Origin: CAVQGF01 sp045807945
Lineage (GTDB): Bacteria > Acidobacteriota > Terriglobia > Terriglobales > Acidobacteriaceae
Direction of reading: 5' to 3'
Assembly (NCBI GenBank): GCA_045807945.1
Contig: JBJMGI010000056.1
Location: 1 to 64,000, forward strand
DNA: 64,000 bases
The translations under genes were made by a program, and so were the position numbers. This document shows positions 17,701 through 28,936 of the stretch, in pieces. Each line of letters opens with the position of its first letter. Positions within the stretch are counted from its first letter, which is position 1. The notes beneath the pieces are model-generated. The model had not been told where the DNA came from. It saw nothing but the letters and a program-made list of their open reading frames with translations, and did no database searches.

Positions 17701-18040
17701 GGTGCAGCCGCTGGTGGAACAAGCGGCGCCGCAGCTTCCGCTGGTCCGTTCGGTGAAGCTCGGCAAGTTGCTGCCGACGAGCGGCGAGAAGCAGCCAGTC
17801 TCGGCGGACTTCTTCGTACTGCTCTCGCCTCCAGGGAAGGTCGAGAGCGTTCGTTACGTGAGCGGCGATGAAGGTCTGAAGAAATTTGCTGACACGCTGA
17901 AGAACTCGGACCTGGCCGGCGCATTCCCAGACAGCAATCCGACCAAGCTCATACGCCGCGGAACGCTTTCCTGCACGCCGAACTCGGGCGACTGCACGTT
18001 CGTGATGGCTGAGGCGGATTCGATCACCTCAGTGGACTAA
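14726..18040 (+). CDS. Secreted DUF3857-transglutaminase-TPR protein
   Basis: A 1104-aa exported protein. A signal peptide (about 1-23) is followed by a DUF3857 domain (about 60-290, interrupted by a charged Asp/Glu/Lys stretch near 245-270), then a transglutaminase-like core. There GDCKDKHTLL holds the nucleophile C366, and the downstream FDHVITAV and MWVDTTTE supply the His and Asp of the triad. Residues about 685-980 are a series of TPR repeats. The family is abundant in acidobacteria and other soil bacteria and is thought to act in peptide cross-linking or cleavage in the envelope; the substrate is unknown. Monocistronic, ended by a perfect bidirectional hairpin. Confidence 0.9.
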   Translation: MSLRKRLSAVLVLLFTFSILSLAQGGGQPGLQPGGTANDKGGNQPVRITPGETTTIELKAPDYSREAMVYEQYKTLVHFENDGTGRRDSTARIRVQSDAGVQALGQLVFGYNAANEKIEINYVRVKKSEGQVVTTGPEAVQDLSSPVQRDAPVYTDTREKHVTVPALRPGEVLEYSVSTITTTPYAPGQFWMSYDFEKNAIVLDEQLEINVPKGRKITLKVKPGTDASERDEGDRHIYLWKSSHKERDDEDDDANKDKLTAREKKHKKDKEAKDNEFPAIQLTTFPSWDAVGQWYSALQKDRVIPNADVKARALELTRDKKTEIEKFQALYDYVARNFRYVSLSLGLSRYQPHAASEIFANQYGDCKDKHTLLAAMLSTIGLHAEPALMNSSRKIDPDVPSPSQFDHVITAVPMGNELMWVDTTTEVAPFRLLSANLRDKKALLMPISGAAKLVDTPTVPPFVSSQLLTVTGKVNDFGKLNANIHWQFRGDVELVMRYSIRHLPETQWKRFAQGLDNLIGLQGDVSDLKVSPPGATDQPFTMDYAVAAPNFLNWSSKHSQLDIPTMNPQLPMADDDPPADADPIQLGAPGEVKSSFNIELPKSFKPTLPLPIVVKRDYAEYSAVYKNENGVVSGERTLHIAMPELPISRTRDFLAFRRTVDADQDQKLALETSGSAAPEVAGNISSDELEDAAGDALKAGNFDAAADLYTKLIKRDATRKNAYNYLGRAEMGRRKFDRAIEAFKKQIEIEPYDETAYNNLAAVYQELGKNEEAAAAYQKQIEISPLDKYAHYGLGSVYLDQKNFKDAVTELEKAVSLTPNWPPAHVGLGRAYLNSNQNDKAVASFDKAVEIEPSALVFNDVAYELARKQVSLDRALEYAESAVEATNSTLRNANLDHLTVQQTTLVSSLAAFWDTLGWVYYQRGELPLAEKYVHSSWLLMQHGEVGDHLGQIYEKEGRKSDAISAYAQALASLRPDPDTRGHLVRLLGSEQKVQPLVEQAAPQLPLVRSVKLGKLLPTSGEKQPVSADFFVLLSPPGKVESVRYVSGDEGLKKFADTLKNSDLAGAFPDSNPTKLIRRGTLSCTPNSGDCTFVMAEADSITSVD

Positions 18041-18050
18041 CTCTTCACTC

Positions 18051-18090
18051 AGAACAATAAGCCCCGGCTCAAGCCGGGGCTTATTGTTCT
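18051..18090. terminator. Perfect 19-bp bidirectional terminator hairpin
   Basis: Bases 18051-18069 are the exact reverse complement of 18072-18090, with a GC-rich core (GCCCCGGCT) and AT-rich flanks (AGAACAATAA and its complement) that give U-rich tails on both strands. It lies between the convergent DUF3857 and ThDP genes, 10 bases after each stop. Confidence 0.85.
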
Positions 18091-18100
18091 GCCGTTGTGC

Positions 18101-19849
18101 CTAGATCAGCTCGCGAATCTTGTCGCCGAGAGCCGTGGCCGCGATTTTGCCGCGGTTCGGCTCGCCACGCGCCAATGACTCGGCAAAGTGCAGGGCCTGC
18201 TCGGCATTCACCTTCGGAGGCATCGGCGGAGTGAACTGGTCCACCGTCGCCTGTAAAACCGCCGGCCCCGGCGCATTCAGGAACTCATCGAGCACGCGTC
18301 CACATTCCTTCGGTTCGTCAACCGAGAAACCTATAGCGCCGCATGCGTGAGCGACTTCGGCGAAGTCGATCGGCTGGAGCTCGCATCCGTATTCCGGATT
18401 GCCCAAGAAGACCATCTGCTCCCACTTGATCTGCCCGAGGGTGTCGTTCTTCACGACCACCACCTTGATCGGCAACTGGTACTTCACCGCTGTCGCCATC
18501 TCTGCCATCAGCATGGAGAAGCCGCCATCGCCGACGAAGGCGATGCACTGCCGCTCGGGGAAAGCGATCTGCGCTGCAATGGTGTAGGGAAGTCCCGGCG
18601 CCATGCTAGCCAGCGTGCCGGAAAGCGAATACTTCTGCCCGCGCTTGGCCGGCAGGAAGCGCGCAAACCAGCTGGTGATGGTGCCGCTGTCGCACGAGAC
18701 AATCGCGTCGTCGCGCAGGCGCTTGCCGAGTTCATTGGCGAGAAGCTGCGGCTTCATGGGCTTTTCCATGAACGACGCGTGCTTCTGCATCAGCTCGTTC
18801 CAATCTTTTTTCCCGGCTTGTGCTTGTTGCAGGAACTTACGGTCTTCTTTACGGCGCAGCAATGGCAGCAACTCGCGCAGGCAGCTCGCGCTGTCTCCGA
18901 CCAGGCCGACCTCCACTGGATATCGCAGGCCCACACGCTGCGGATTCAACTCGATCTGCACTCCCCGGGCTTGTCCCGGCTTGGGCATGAACTCGATGTA
19001 AGGGAACGAGCTGCCCACGATCAGCAGCGTGTCGCAATCTTCCATGGCTTCCTGCGACGGTTTGGTGCCGAGCAATCCGATGCCGCCGGTGGTGAATGGC
19101 GAATCGTCAGGCACGCAATCCTTTCCGAGTAGCGCCTTGATTATCGGAGCGCCAAGCGCGTCGGCTGTTTGCTCCAACTCGTCCGTCGCGTGGTGTGCGC
19201 CTTGTCCGGCGAGGATTGCGACCTTTTTTCCTTCATTAAGGATGTCTGCCGCTTGCCGCAGCTGCGAAGGATCTGGCAGCCGCGCGCTGCGGGCATATTC
19301 ATGTGACGTATGGTGCGGCACGTTGCGCTTGGAAGCCTTGCTCTTTTTTACTTCCATCTCCTGTATGTCAACAGGGAAGCAGATGTGCGACACGCTTCGA
19401 TAAGAAAGCGCCGTGCGGCAAGCAAGGTCGGTAACGTTCTGGACGTGTGTCGGGCCCATGATGCGCTGGTTGTATTGCGCAACGTCAATGAAAGTCTTGT
19501 CGAGTTCCACGTCCTGCTGCGTGAAAGTTCCGACCAGATCGTGGAACTGCATCCCGGTGATCGCGAGCACAGGCGCGCCGTCGAGCTTGGCGTCATATAA
19601 GCCATTCAGAAGATGGATACCGCCCGGTCCGGAGGTCGCGAGGCAGACGCCGAGTTTTCCCGTGTACTTGGCGTAAGCGCAAGCCATGAAGGCCGCGGCC
19701 TCTTCGTGGCGCACCTGTATGAAGCGGACTTTATCTTGGCGGACTCGCAGGGCTTCCATGATGCCGTTGATGCCATCGCCGGGTATGCCAAAGATGGTGT
19801 CAACGCCCCAATCCATCAGGGTTTCGATGAGCATGTCAGATGCATTCAT
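18101..19849 (-). CDS. ThDP-dependent enzyme, pyruvate oxidase/quinone-linked pyruvate dehydrogenase type
   Basis: A 582-aa protein from the ATG at 19849 (GGGAGAG upstream); the frame is open further upstream but lacks homology-like sequence. All three domains of the POX/AHAS family are present: PYR domain with FGIPGDGINGIMEA and the cofactor-activating Glu in VRHEEAAAFMA, a central FAD-type domain, and a PP domain with GDGGFSMLMAE followed by VVKNDTLGQ, the ThDP-magnesium motif. The overall pattern matches PoxB/YdaP-like enzymes that decarboxylate pyruvate to acetate, passing electrons to quinone or oxygen. The C-terminus ends in a possible amphipathic helix (KIAATALGDKIREL), which in PoxB binds membrane. 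The substrate is inferred, as acetolactate-type activities use the same fold. Confidence 0.85.
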   Translation of the reverse strand: MNASDMLIETLMDWGVDTIFGIPGDGINGIMEALRVRQDKVRFIQVRHEEAAAFMACAYAKYTGKLGVCLATSGPGGIHLLNGLYDAKLDGAPVLAITGMQFHDLVGTFTQQDVELDKTFIDVAQYNQRIMGPTHVQNVTDLACRTALSYRSVSHICFPVDIQEMEVKKSKASKRNVPHHTSHEYARSARLPDPSQLRQAADILNEGKKVAILAGQGAHHATDELEQTADALGAPIIKALLGKDCVPDDSPFTTGGIGLLGTKPSQEAMEDCDTLLIVGSSFPYIEFMPKPGQARGVQIELNPQRVGLRYPVEVGLVGDSASCLRELLPLLRRKEDRKFLQQAQAGKKDWNELMQKHASFMEKPMKPQLLANELGKRLRDDAIVSCDSGTITSWFARFLPAKRGQKYSLSGTLASMAPGLPYTIAAQIAFPERQCIAFVGDGGFSMLMAEMATAVKYQLPIKVVVVKNDTLGQIKWEQMVFLGNPEYGCELQPIDFAEVAHACGAIGFSVDEPKECGRVLDEFLNAPGPAVLQATVDQFTPPMPPKVNAEQALHFAESLARGEPNRGKIAATALGDKIRELI

Positions 19850-19921
19850 TTTTGTCTCTCCCATCAGGTGGGATGCTCGGGCGGGAGCGGAGGATTGCGC
19901 TGCCGGGAAGCGCACCGCCCT

Positions 19922-20305
19922 CTATTTGCGGAAGTGTTGATGCTCGGGCGGGTCGGCCAGGAGTTCTGAGCAGATGATTCCGCCTAACAACAACGCGGCC
20001 ACATAGCCCGCAGCGGTGTGGTCATCGATGGCGAACCTTGCCACTGGTTTGTAGACAAACAAGGCGAGTGCAGCGGATGCGATGAATGTGCTCACGAAGC
20101 CGGCATGCCTTCCGAACTGGATCGCCAGCCAGATCACGATCACCAGAAAAATCAGTGGCAGGACCGCCGGTGGGGAGGGACTTCCCCCCCAGATAAGCAC
20201 AGCCACTCCGGCAGCAGCAAGACAGATTGTGGCACCGACAAGCTCCCGTGCGGCGGCACTCGAGAGTTTCAGCATGCAATTTGTTGGATGCGACAGGTGG
20301 GACAT
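19922..20305 (-). CDS. DUF4118 four-helix membrane protein lacking a kinase domain
   Basis: A 127-aa protein made almost wholly of four TM helices (LVGATICLAAAGVAVLI, VLPLIFLVIVIWLAIQF, GFVSTFIASAALALFVY, AAGYVAALLLGGIICSELL). It matches the DUF4118 membrane module of KdpD-type sensor kinases, but no histidine-kinase part follows. The start may be the ATG at 20305 or the one at 20275; neither has a good ribosome site. It lies 72 bases upstream of the pyruvate-oxidase-like gene on the same strand, so the two may be cotranscribed. It could be a remnant of a sensor or a free-standing membrane subunit. Confidence 0.7.
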   Translation of the reverse strand: MSHLSHPTNCMLKLSSAAARELVGATICLAAAGVAVLIWGGSPSPPAVLPLIFLVIVIWLAIQFGRHAGFVSTFIASAALALFVYKPVARFAIDDHTAAGYVAALLLGGIICSELLADPPEHQHFRK

Positions 20306-20407
20306 GCTACCCGTAAAATTTCCGTAAAGCAGCAGCTCTGGAAGTTTCTGCTGGCCGCGTCAATTGCCGAAAATTTATTTTCCACTAGCCAACTTCCATA
20401 ATCGTCC

Positions 20408-20416
20408 TGCTATAAT
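20408..20416 (+). promoter_or_regulatory. Extended -10 promoter for the ACIII-caa3 operon
   Basis: TGCTATAAT is a perfect extended -10 element (TGn plus TATAAT) 93 bases upstream of actA. The sequence 17 bases before it (GCCAAC) is not a -35 consensus, as often allowed when the TGn is present. It is the only good sigma70-like box in the 204-base spacer and would give a leader of roughly 85 bases. Confidence 0.6.
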
Positions 20417-20509
20417 CCTCTGTTTTGTTCGCACGTTTTTATTCGCTCTTCTAATTAGGTCACCAAGCTGTTGAACCGGAATCCTGAACGATTCCACGAT
20501 TCAAACTGA

Positions 20510-21256
20510 ATGGCGCAGATCTTTCACCGCAGTGCTAATACGCTGGCGCGGGTCAGCATCCTGGGCGCGGTTGTTTTATTGGCTGGCTTAGGCGCGATCA
20601 TGTCGGAGGTGCAGCGCTCAGCGCACGTCACCCGGCAGGATGAAGCACGCGTGCAGAATCCTCCGTTCAGCCATCAGCACCACGTTGGCGGACTCGGTCT
20701 CGATTGCCGCTACTGTCACACTTCGGTCGAGACCTCCAACTTCGCCGGCATTCCTCCAACCAAGACTTGCATGAATTGCCACTCGCAGATATGGACCAAT
20801 GCGCCCATGCTCGAGCCCGTGCGTGAAAGCTTCCGCACCGGCAAGTCGCTGAACTGGGAACGCGTGCACGACCTGCCTGATTTCGTTTATTTCGACCACA
20901 GCATTCACATTAATAAAGGTGTGGGATGCCAAAGCTGCCACGGTCCCGTGGACAAGATGCCGCTCATGTACCAGGCGAACTCGCTGCAGATGGAGTGGTG
21001 CCTCGATTGTCATCGCGCGCCCGATAAGTTCCTGCGCCCGAAGTACGTGGTCGGCAATCCGAACAACCAGGTCTTCAGCATGGCCTATGAGCAGCCGAGC
21101 GCGATGAACCCGGTCACGGTGGATTTCGGCAAAGGCCCCGAGACTTTCAAGCAGCAACGCAATTCCGAAGGAACAGGATTAGGACAGCGGTTGATCAAAG
21201 AGAACCACATCCGCGCGCCAAAAGAGATCACCAGCTGTTCAACGTGTCATAGATAA
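20510..21256 (+). CDS. actA: Alternative complex III pentaheme cytochrome c subunit ActA
   Basis: A 248-aa protein with an N-terminal membrane anchor or signal (about 12-32) and five CxxCH haem c sites at C66, C87, C140, C164 and C243, the last ending in CSTCH two residues from the C-terminus. A FSHQHHV motif near residue 53 supplies axial His ligands. Five haems and gene order match ActA of ACIII, the bc1-independent quinol:acceptor oxidoreductase described in Rhodothermus. It starts the respiratory operon and should relay electrons in the periplasm between the Fe-S subunit and downstream cytochromes. Confidence 0.93.
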   Translation: MAQIFHRSANTLARVSILGAVVLLAGLGAIMSEVQRSAHVTRQDEARVQNPPFSHQHHVGGLGLDCRYCHTSVETSNFAGIPPTKTCMNCHSQIWTNAPMLEPVRESFRTGKSLNWERVHDLPDFVYFDHSIHINKGVGCQSCHGPVDKMPLMYQANSLQMEWCLDCHRAPDKFLRPKYVVGNPNNQVFSMAYEQPSAMNPVTVDFGKGPETFKQQRNSEGTGLGQRLIKENHIRAPKEITSCSTCHR

Positions 21257-21291
21257 ATTAAGAACTGAGAACCGGGAACTGAGAACTGATT

Positions 21292-24368
<3,077 letters not shown>

Positions 24369-24372
<4 letters not shown>

Positions 24373-25814
24373 CCCCCAAAGGCATGGTCGATAACGAACT
24401 CGACGAGCGACGAGTGGACAAGCTGGTCTCCGTCGAGAAGGCTCCGGTCATCGAGCCGGGCCATAGCTTTGGCTCGGTCACGGACAAGATCACGTCCATT
24501 GTTCTGCGCCGCGGCACGCCTCTTTGGTGGATCGGTGGTATCGCCATCACCTTCGGCATGCTGCAGCTGTTGCTGCTCGCATGCACCCTGCTCTTCTTCA
24601 AGGGCGTCGGCGTGTGGGGCATCAACATCCCGGTTGGTTGGGGATTCGCCATCATCAACTTCGTCTGGTGGATCGGTATCGGCCATGCTGGCACGCTGAT
24701 CTCCGCCATTCTCGCGCTGCTGAAGCAGAGCTGGCGCAACTCGATCAACCGATTCGCGGAAGCCATGACGCTGTTCGCCGTCATGTGCGCGGGCCTCTTC
24801 CCGGTGCTGCATACCGGGCGCCCGTGGCTAGCCTATTGGCTCTTCCCGTATCCCAGCTCGATGGGCACGTGGCCGCAGTTCCGCAGCCCGCTTGTTTGGG
24901 ACGTCTTCGCAGTCTCGACGTACGCAACCGTATCTGCGCTGTTCTGGTACGTAGGACTGGTGCCTGACCTCGCCACCATGCGCGACACGGCGCGGCATCC
25001 GGTCCCGCGTTTCATCTACGGAATGTTGGCGATGGGATGGCGCGGCTCGGCTCGTCACTGGAAGCGTTACGAGACGGCGTACATCCTGCTCGCCGGACTC
25101 TCGACGCCACTCGTGCTCTCGGTACACACCGTCGTGAGCTTCGACTTTGCGATTTCGATCTTGCCCGGATGGCATACCACCATCTTCCCGCCATATTTCG
25201 TCGCGGGCGCCATCTACTGCGGATTCGCCATGGTGCTGTTCCTCGCCATCCCCATCCGCGCGCTGTACGGACTCGAAGATCTGATCACCATGCGCCACCT
25301 GATCAACTCCGGCAAGGTAATGCTCGCCACCGGATTGATCGTCGCGTACGGCTACGGCATGGAAGCATTCGCTGCCTTTTATAGCGGCAACAAATACGAG
25401 CGCTTCATGTGGCTCAACCGCGCATGGCTCGGCCCCTACTGGTGGTCTTATTGGGCGCTGCTCGCCACCAACATCTTCACTCCGCAGATCCTCTGGATCC
25501 GCAGAGTGCGGCAGAGTCCGATCATGCTCTTCCTGGTTTCCTGCGTGATCCTGGTCGGCATGTGGCTGGAGCGCTTCGTCATCGTCGTCACCAGCTTGCA
25601 CCGTGACTTCTTGCCCTCGAACTGGGGATTCTACAAACCCACGTCGATCGACTGGGCCACTTTCGTCGGAACTCTCGGCCTGTTCTTTACGCTGATGTTC
25701 CTGTTCCTGCGTGTGGTTCCCGCGATCTCGATTTTTGAAGTGCGCACACTGTTGCCCGAAGCAAAAGTTTCCAAGGGAGGCGACGCCCATCTGATGTCGT
25801 CGGCGGATTTATGA
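24369..25814 (+). CDS. actC: Alternative complex III membrane subunit ActC (NrfD/PsrC type)
   Basis: A 481-aa polytopic protein with about ten TM helices of the NrfD/PsrC family, the quinol-binding membrane subunit of ACIII. Features include a soluble N-terminal tail ending VIEPGHSFGSVTDKI, the GIGHAGTLISAIL helix, HTGRPWLAYW and VLSVHTVVSFDFA, whose His and Asp residues are candidate quinol or proton sites. Overlaps actB by four bases (ATGA) at its start and actD by four at its end, so the three are translationally coupled. Confidence 0.95.
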
Positions 25815-26362
25815 GTCAGGCTCCTGTGATCAACGACTCCATTTACGGAATACTCGCCGAGTTCGATAGCCCGGTCGAGCTGACGGAAGCCGCCGAGAAG
25901 GCCTATGCCGCAGGCTTCCGCCACATGGACGCTTATTCGCCATTCCCGATCGAAGAAGTTTCAGAGGCGATCGGCTTCCATCGCAGCCGGCTGCCGATGA
26001 TCGTGCTGGCCGGCGGATTGCTTGGCATGCTGGGCGGTTTTGCGCTCCAGTATTGGGTTTCGGCGCTGGAGTATCCGCTGAACATCGGCGGACGCCCACT
26101 TGCGTCGTGGCCGGCGTTCATCGTTCCCGCGTACGAGTGCACCATCCTCGCGGCGTCGTTGTCGGCGGTAGTCGGAATGTTCGCGCTGAACGGATTGCCA
26201 CAGCCTTACCACCCGCTGTTCAACATCATGGACTTCGAGAAGGTCACGCGCGACAAGTTCTACCTCTGCATCGAGAGCAATGACGAGCAGTACGACGCGG
26301 CGAACACGCGCAAATTCCTGGAGGATATGCGTCCGAATCATGTGTGGGAGGTGCCGTATTAA
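25811..26362 (+). CDS. actD: Alternative complex III membrane subunit ActD (DUF3341)
   Basis: A 183-aa protein with a soluble N-terminal part that includes SIYGILAEFDSPVEL, then two TM helices (about 59-80 and 100-125) and a C-terminal segment ending NHVWEVPY. This is the DUF3341/ActD pattern, a small structural subunit of ACIII. It starts within the actC stop (ATGA). Its last codons overlap the ribosome site and possible ATT start of actE. Confidence 0.93.
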   Translation: MSQAPVINDSIYGILAEFDSPVELTEAAEKAYAAGFRHMDAYSPFPIEEVSEAIGFHRSRLPMIVLAGGLLGMLGGFALQYWVSALEYPLNIGGRPLASWPAFIVPAYECTILAASLSAVVGMFALNGLPQPYHPLFNIMDFEKVTRDKFYLCIESNDEQYDAANTRKFLEDMRPNHVWEVPY

Positions 26363-27101
26363 TCCTCTGCGCACATTCGGAGCGCTCGCATTGTCGCTGG
26401 CCGCGTTTGCTGTCGTTGGCTGCCGGCAGGACATGCACGACCAGCCCAAGTACATCCCGCTGCGACCGTCTGATTTCTTTGCCGATGGCCGCAGTCAGCG
26501 CATGCCGGTCGAGGGCACCGTTCCCCAGAATCTGCCGAACCGCGATCAGGATCCTTATCTCTATACCGGAAAGATCAACGGACAAGACGGCACGGTTTTC
26601 CCGTTCCCGATCACCGCAAAGGACCTGGAGCGCGGACAGCAGCGCTACACCATTTATTGCACCCCCTGCCATTCGCGTGTGGGCGACGGCAACGGGATGA
26701 TCGTGCGCCGCGGATACCGCCAGCCTCCGAATTGGCACGATGACAAGTATCGCAATTACGCGATCGGGCACTTCTTTGACGTGATGACCAACGGCTTTGG
26801 AGCCATGCCGGACTATTCATCTCAGGTTTCGGTGGAAGATCGCTGGCGCATCGCCGCTTACATCCGTGCACTGCAGCTGAGCCAGCACGCAACCGTCGCC
26901 GAGGTGCCGCAAGGCCAGAAGATCTACGGGCCGAAGGAAACGTTCGCGAACGTGGGCGCAGAGTCCACCAGCGAATTGCCGCGAGCGGGCAATCGCAATG
27001 CTCCAGCTGCGGAGACGCCTGAGCAAGCAGCGCCAGGCAAGAACAATATGCCGTCGCCTCATTATCCGGGAGAGCCGAAGAACAACCAGCAGACGAAGTA
27101 G
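26340..27101 (+). CDS. actE: Alternative complex III monohaem cytochrome c lipoprotein ActE
   Basis: A roughly 250-aa lipoprotein cytochrome. The signal LRTFGALALSLAAFAVVGC ends in a lipobox, so the mature protein starts at Cys followed by RQDMHDQPKY. One haem site CTPCH is followed by SRVGDGNG, and GAMPDYSSQV provides the Met axial ligand. The C-terminus is Pro/Asn-rich. The start is uncertain: the nearest in-frame ATG is at 26340, but a GGGAGG site at 26346-26351 lies six bases before an ATT at 26358 that overlaps the actD stop. Fifth subunit of the ACIII operon. Confidence 0.9.
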   Translation: MCGRCRINPLRTFGALALSLAAFAVVGCRQDMHDQPKYIPLRPSDFFADGRSQRMPVEGTVPQNLPNRDQDPYLYTGKINGQDGTVFPFPITAKDLERGQQRYTIYCTPCHSRVGDGNGMIVRRGYRQPPNWHDDKYRNYAIGHFFDVMTNGFGAMPDYSSQVSVEDRWRIAAYIRALQLSQHATVAEVPQGQKIYGPKETFANVGAESTSELPRAGNRNAPAAETPEQAAPGKNNMPSPHYPGEPKNNQQTK

Positions 27102-27117
27102 GAGTTTTTAAAGACGA

Positions 27118-28362
27118 ATGGCTGATTACACCAATCTAGATCGCGCTTCGCTGGTCGCGCCGGCGAGCACGGCAACCGTCCAGATGCGCTCTTTCATCAT
27201 CGGCGCTATCGGAGCGGTGGTTTGCCTTATCGGCCTATTTGTTCCCGGCGGCCCCGAGCACCTGATGCGCTCCTGGCTGGTCGCGTTTATGTTCTGGGTG
27301 GGCCTGTCAGCCGGATGCATGGGCGTGCTTATGCTGACATACATGGTCGGCGGCTGGTGGGGCTTCATTCCGCGGCGCATCTTCCTGGCCGGCGCGCAGA
27401 ATATTTTTCTGATGGCACTGTTCTTCCTGCCTATCCTGATCTTCCCGAAATCGCTTTACGACTGGATGACGCCTGCGTTCCGCAATGCCCTCTCGCCGGA
27501 GAAGGCGCAATTGTGGAAGTTCACCAGCTACCTGACGCAGTCGCGCTGGACCATTTGGGCCATCGTCTATTTCTTCATCTGGATGGGGATGGTCGCTCTG
27601 CTCGCTAGATGGGCGGCTGAGCGAAACGTCGCCCCCGGCAACGATCGCCAGTGGCGTTTGAAGTTCCAGAAGTTGAGCGCGCCCGGGTTGATCATTTACT
27701 GCCTGACGATGACCTTCGCTTCATTCGACTGGGTCATGTCGCTTTCGCCTGATTGGTATTCCACCATCTTTGGAATGATTTTCCTGGCCGGCCAGGCTCT
27801 GTCAGCACTCTCATTTGCCGCCGCCATGTGCATCCTGCTCTCGAAAGAAGAGCCGATGTCCTTGTTCTTTAAGAAGGACATCATGCACGACATCGGCAAG
27901 ATGATGCTGGCCTTCACCATGTTCTGGGCTTACGTTTCGTTCTCCCAGTACCTCATCATCTGGTCAGGAAACCTGCCGGAAGAGATCGTCTGGTTCCTGC
28001 AGCGCATGAATCACGGCTGGGGCATCATCGCCGTCGGCATCATTGTCTTCCATTTCGTCTTCCCCTTCTCGCTCCTGTTGTCGAAGGACGTGAAGAAGAA
28101 CCGCGTGAGCCTCACCGTCACCGCGCTGCTGATCATGTTCATGCGCTATGTGGAGCTTTACTGGTACATCAAGCCGAACTTCGACGGTGGCAATCTCAAG
28201 TTCGTCTGGCTCGACCTGGGTACGGCGGCCGTGATGGGTGGCTTCTGGATGGCATTGTTCCTGCGCACGCTGCGCAGCCGTCCGCTGTTCCCGGTGAATG
28301 ATCCTTTAATGGATACCGCGCTCGAGCACCTTGGCGAAAAACAGTTTCAGCACCAGCATTAA
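27118..28362 (+). CDS. actF: Alternative complex III membrane subunit ActF (NrfD/PsrC type)
   Basis: A 414-aa polytopic protein with about ten TM helices, the second NrfD-like subunit of ACIII. It shows MLTYMVGGWWGFIPRRIFLAG, an APGLIIYCLTMTFASFDWVMSL segment with conserved acidic and aromatic residues, and WAYVSFSQYLIIWSGNLPEE, typical of ActF. An ATG with GGAG about 13 bases upstream lies 16 bases after actE. It is followed by the accessory membrane gene with a four-base gap. Confidence 0.94.
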   Translation: MADYTNLDRASLVAPASTATVQMRSFIIGAIGAVVCLIGLFVPGGPEHLMRSWLVAFMFWVGLSAGCMGVLMLTYMVGGWWGFIPRRIFLAGAQNIFLMALFFLPILIFPKSLYDWMTPAFRNALSPEKAQLWKFTSYLTQSRWTIWAIVYFFIWMGMVALLARWAAERNVAPGNDRQWRLKFQKLSAPGLIIYCLTMTFASFDWVMSLSPDWYSTIFGMIFLAGQALSALSFAAAMCILLSKEEPMSLFFKKDIMHDIGKMMLAFTMFWAYVSFSQYLIIWSGNLPEEIVWFLQRMNHGWGIIAVGIIVFHFVFPFSLLLSKDVKKNRVSLTVTALLIMFMRYVELYWYIKPNFDGGNLKFVWLDLGTAAVMGGFWMALFLRTLRSRPLFPVNDPLMDTALEHLGEKQFQHQH

Positions 28363-28366
28363 AGAT

Positions 28367-28918
28367 ATGGCGAACCACGACAATCACGACGAGAACTACA
28401 CATCGAACGCCGGTGTGATGCACGAGTCTTCCGACGCGAACGTCCGCGCTATTTACACGTTCGGCGTCTGGTTAGCGGTGCTCGGTGCCCTTTGCGCTCT
28501 CGCAACATGGGGTGGTCTGCGTGCAATGGAAGCCTTTGCAGACCATCAGGACAAGGCGCGCATGGCGGCGAATCCCATGGTCCCGGAAGCCCGCATGAAG
28601 ATGCCCGCCGAGGCGGCAGCGCACGAGTTCCCCACGCCGCAGTTGCAGAGAGATGACGCGGCGGAGATGAGCGAAGAGATCGCCGACGAGAACTTCAAGC
28701 TCACGCACTATCAATGGGTAGACCAGAGCCAGGGCGTCGTGCGCATTCCAATCGATAAAGCGATGCAGCTGGTGCTGCAACGCGGATTGCCGGCGCGTCC
28801 GGCAGGCGCTAATGCGGTTGCGGCCGCAGCATCAACCGCCAAGCCTCCGGTTCGAGGAGCGGGGAAGAAGCCGGCACAGAGTCCGCCGGGAAAGCCGGCG
28901 TCACAGCAGGTCAGGTGA
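28367..28918 (+). CDS. Single-TM accessory protein of the ACIII-caa3 operon
   Basis: A 183-aa protein whose start is taken as ATG 28367 (AAAGAT upstream). A His/Asn/Asp-rich N-tail is followed by one TM helix (about 25-45, YTFGVWLAVLGALCALATW), a charged periplasmic region and a conserved-looking block around LTHYQWVDQSQGVVRIPID with DKAMQLVLQRGLP, then an Ala/Pro/Lys-rich disordered tail. It sits four bases after actF and before SCO1. Position fits the small membrane subunit sometimes called ActG, or a factor bridging ACIII and the oxidase. I would not name it without comparison. Confidence 0.8.
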   Translation: MANHDNHDENYTSNAGVMHESSDANVRAIYTFGVWLAVLGALCALATWGGLRAMEAFADHQDKARMAANPMVPEARMKMPAEAAAHEFPTPQLQRDDAAEMSEEIADENFKLTHYQWVDQSQGVVRIPIDKAMQLVLQRGLPARPAGANAVAAAASTAKPPVRGAGKKPAQSPPGKPASQQVR

Positions 28919-28936
28919 TTTTAGAATTTTGATTGA

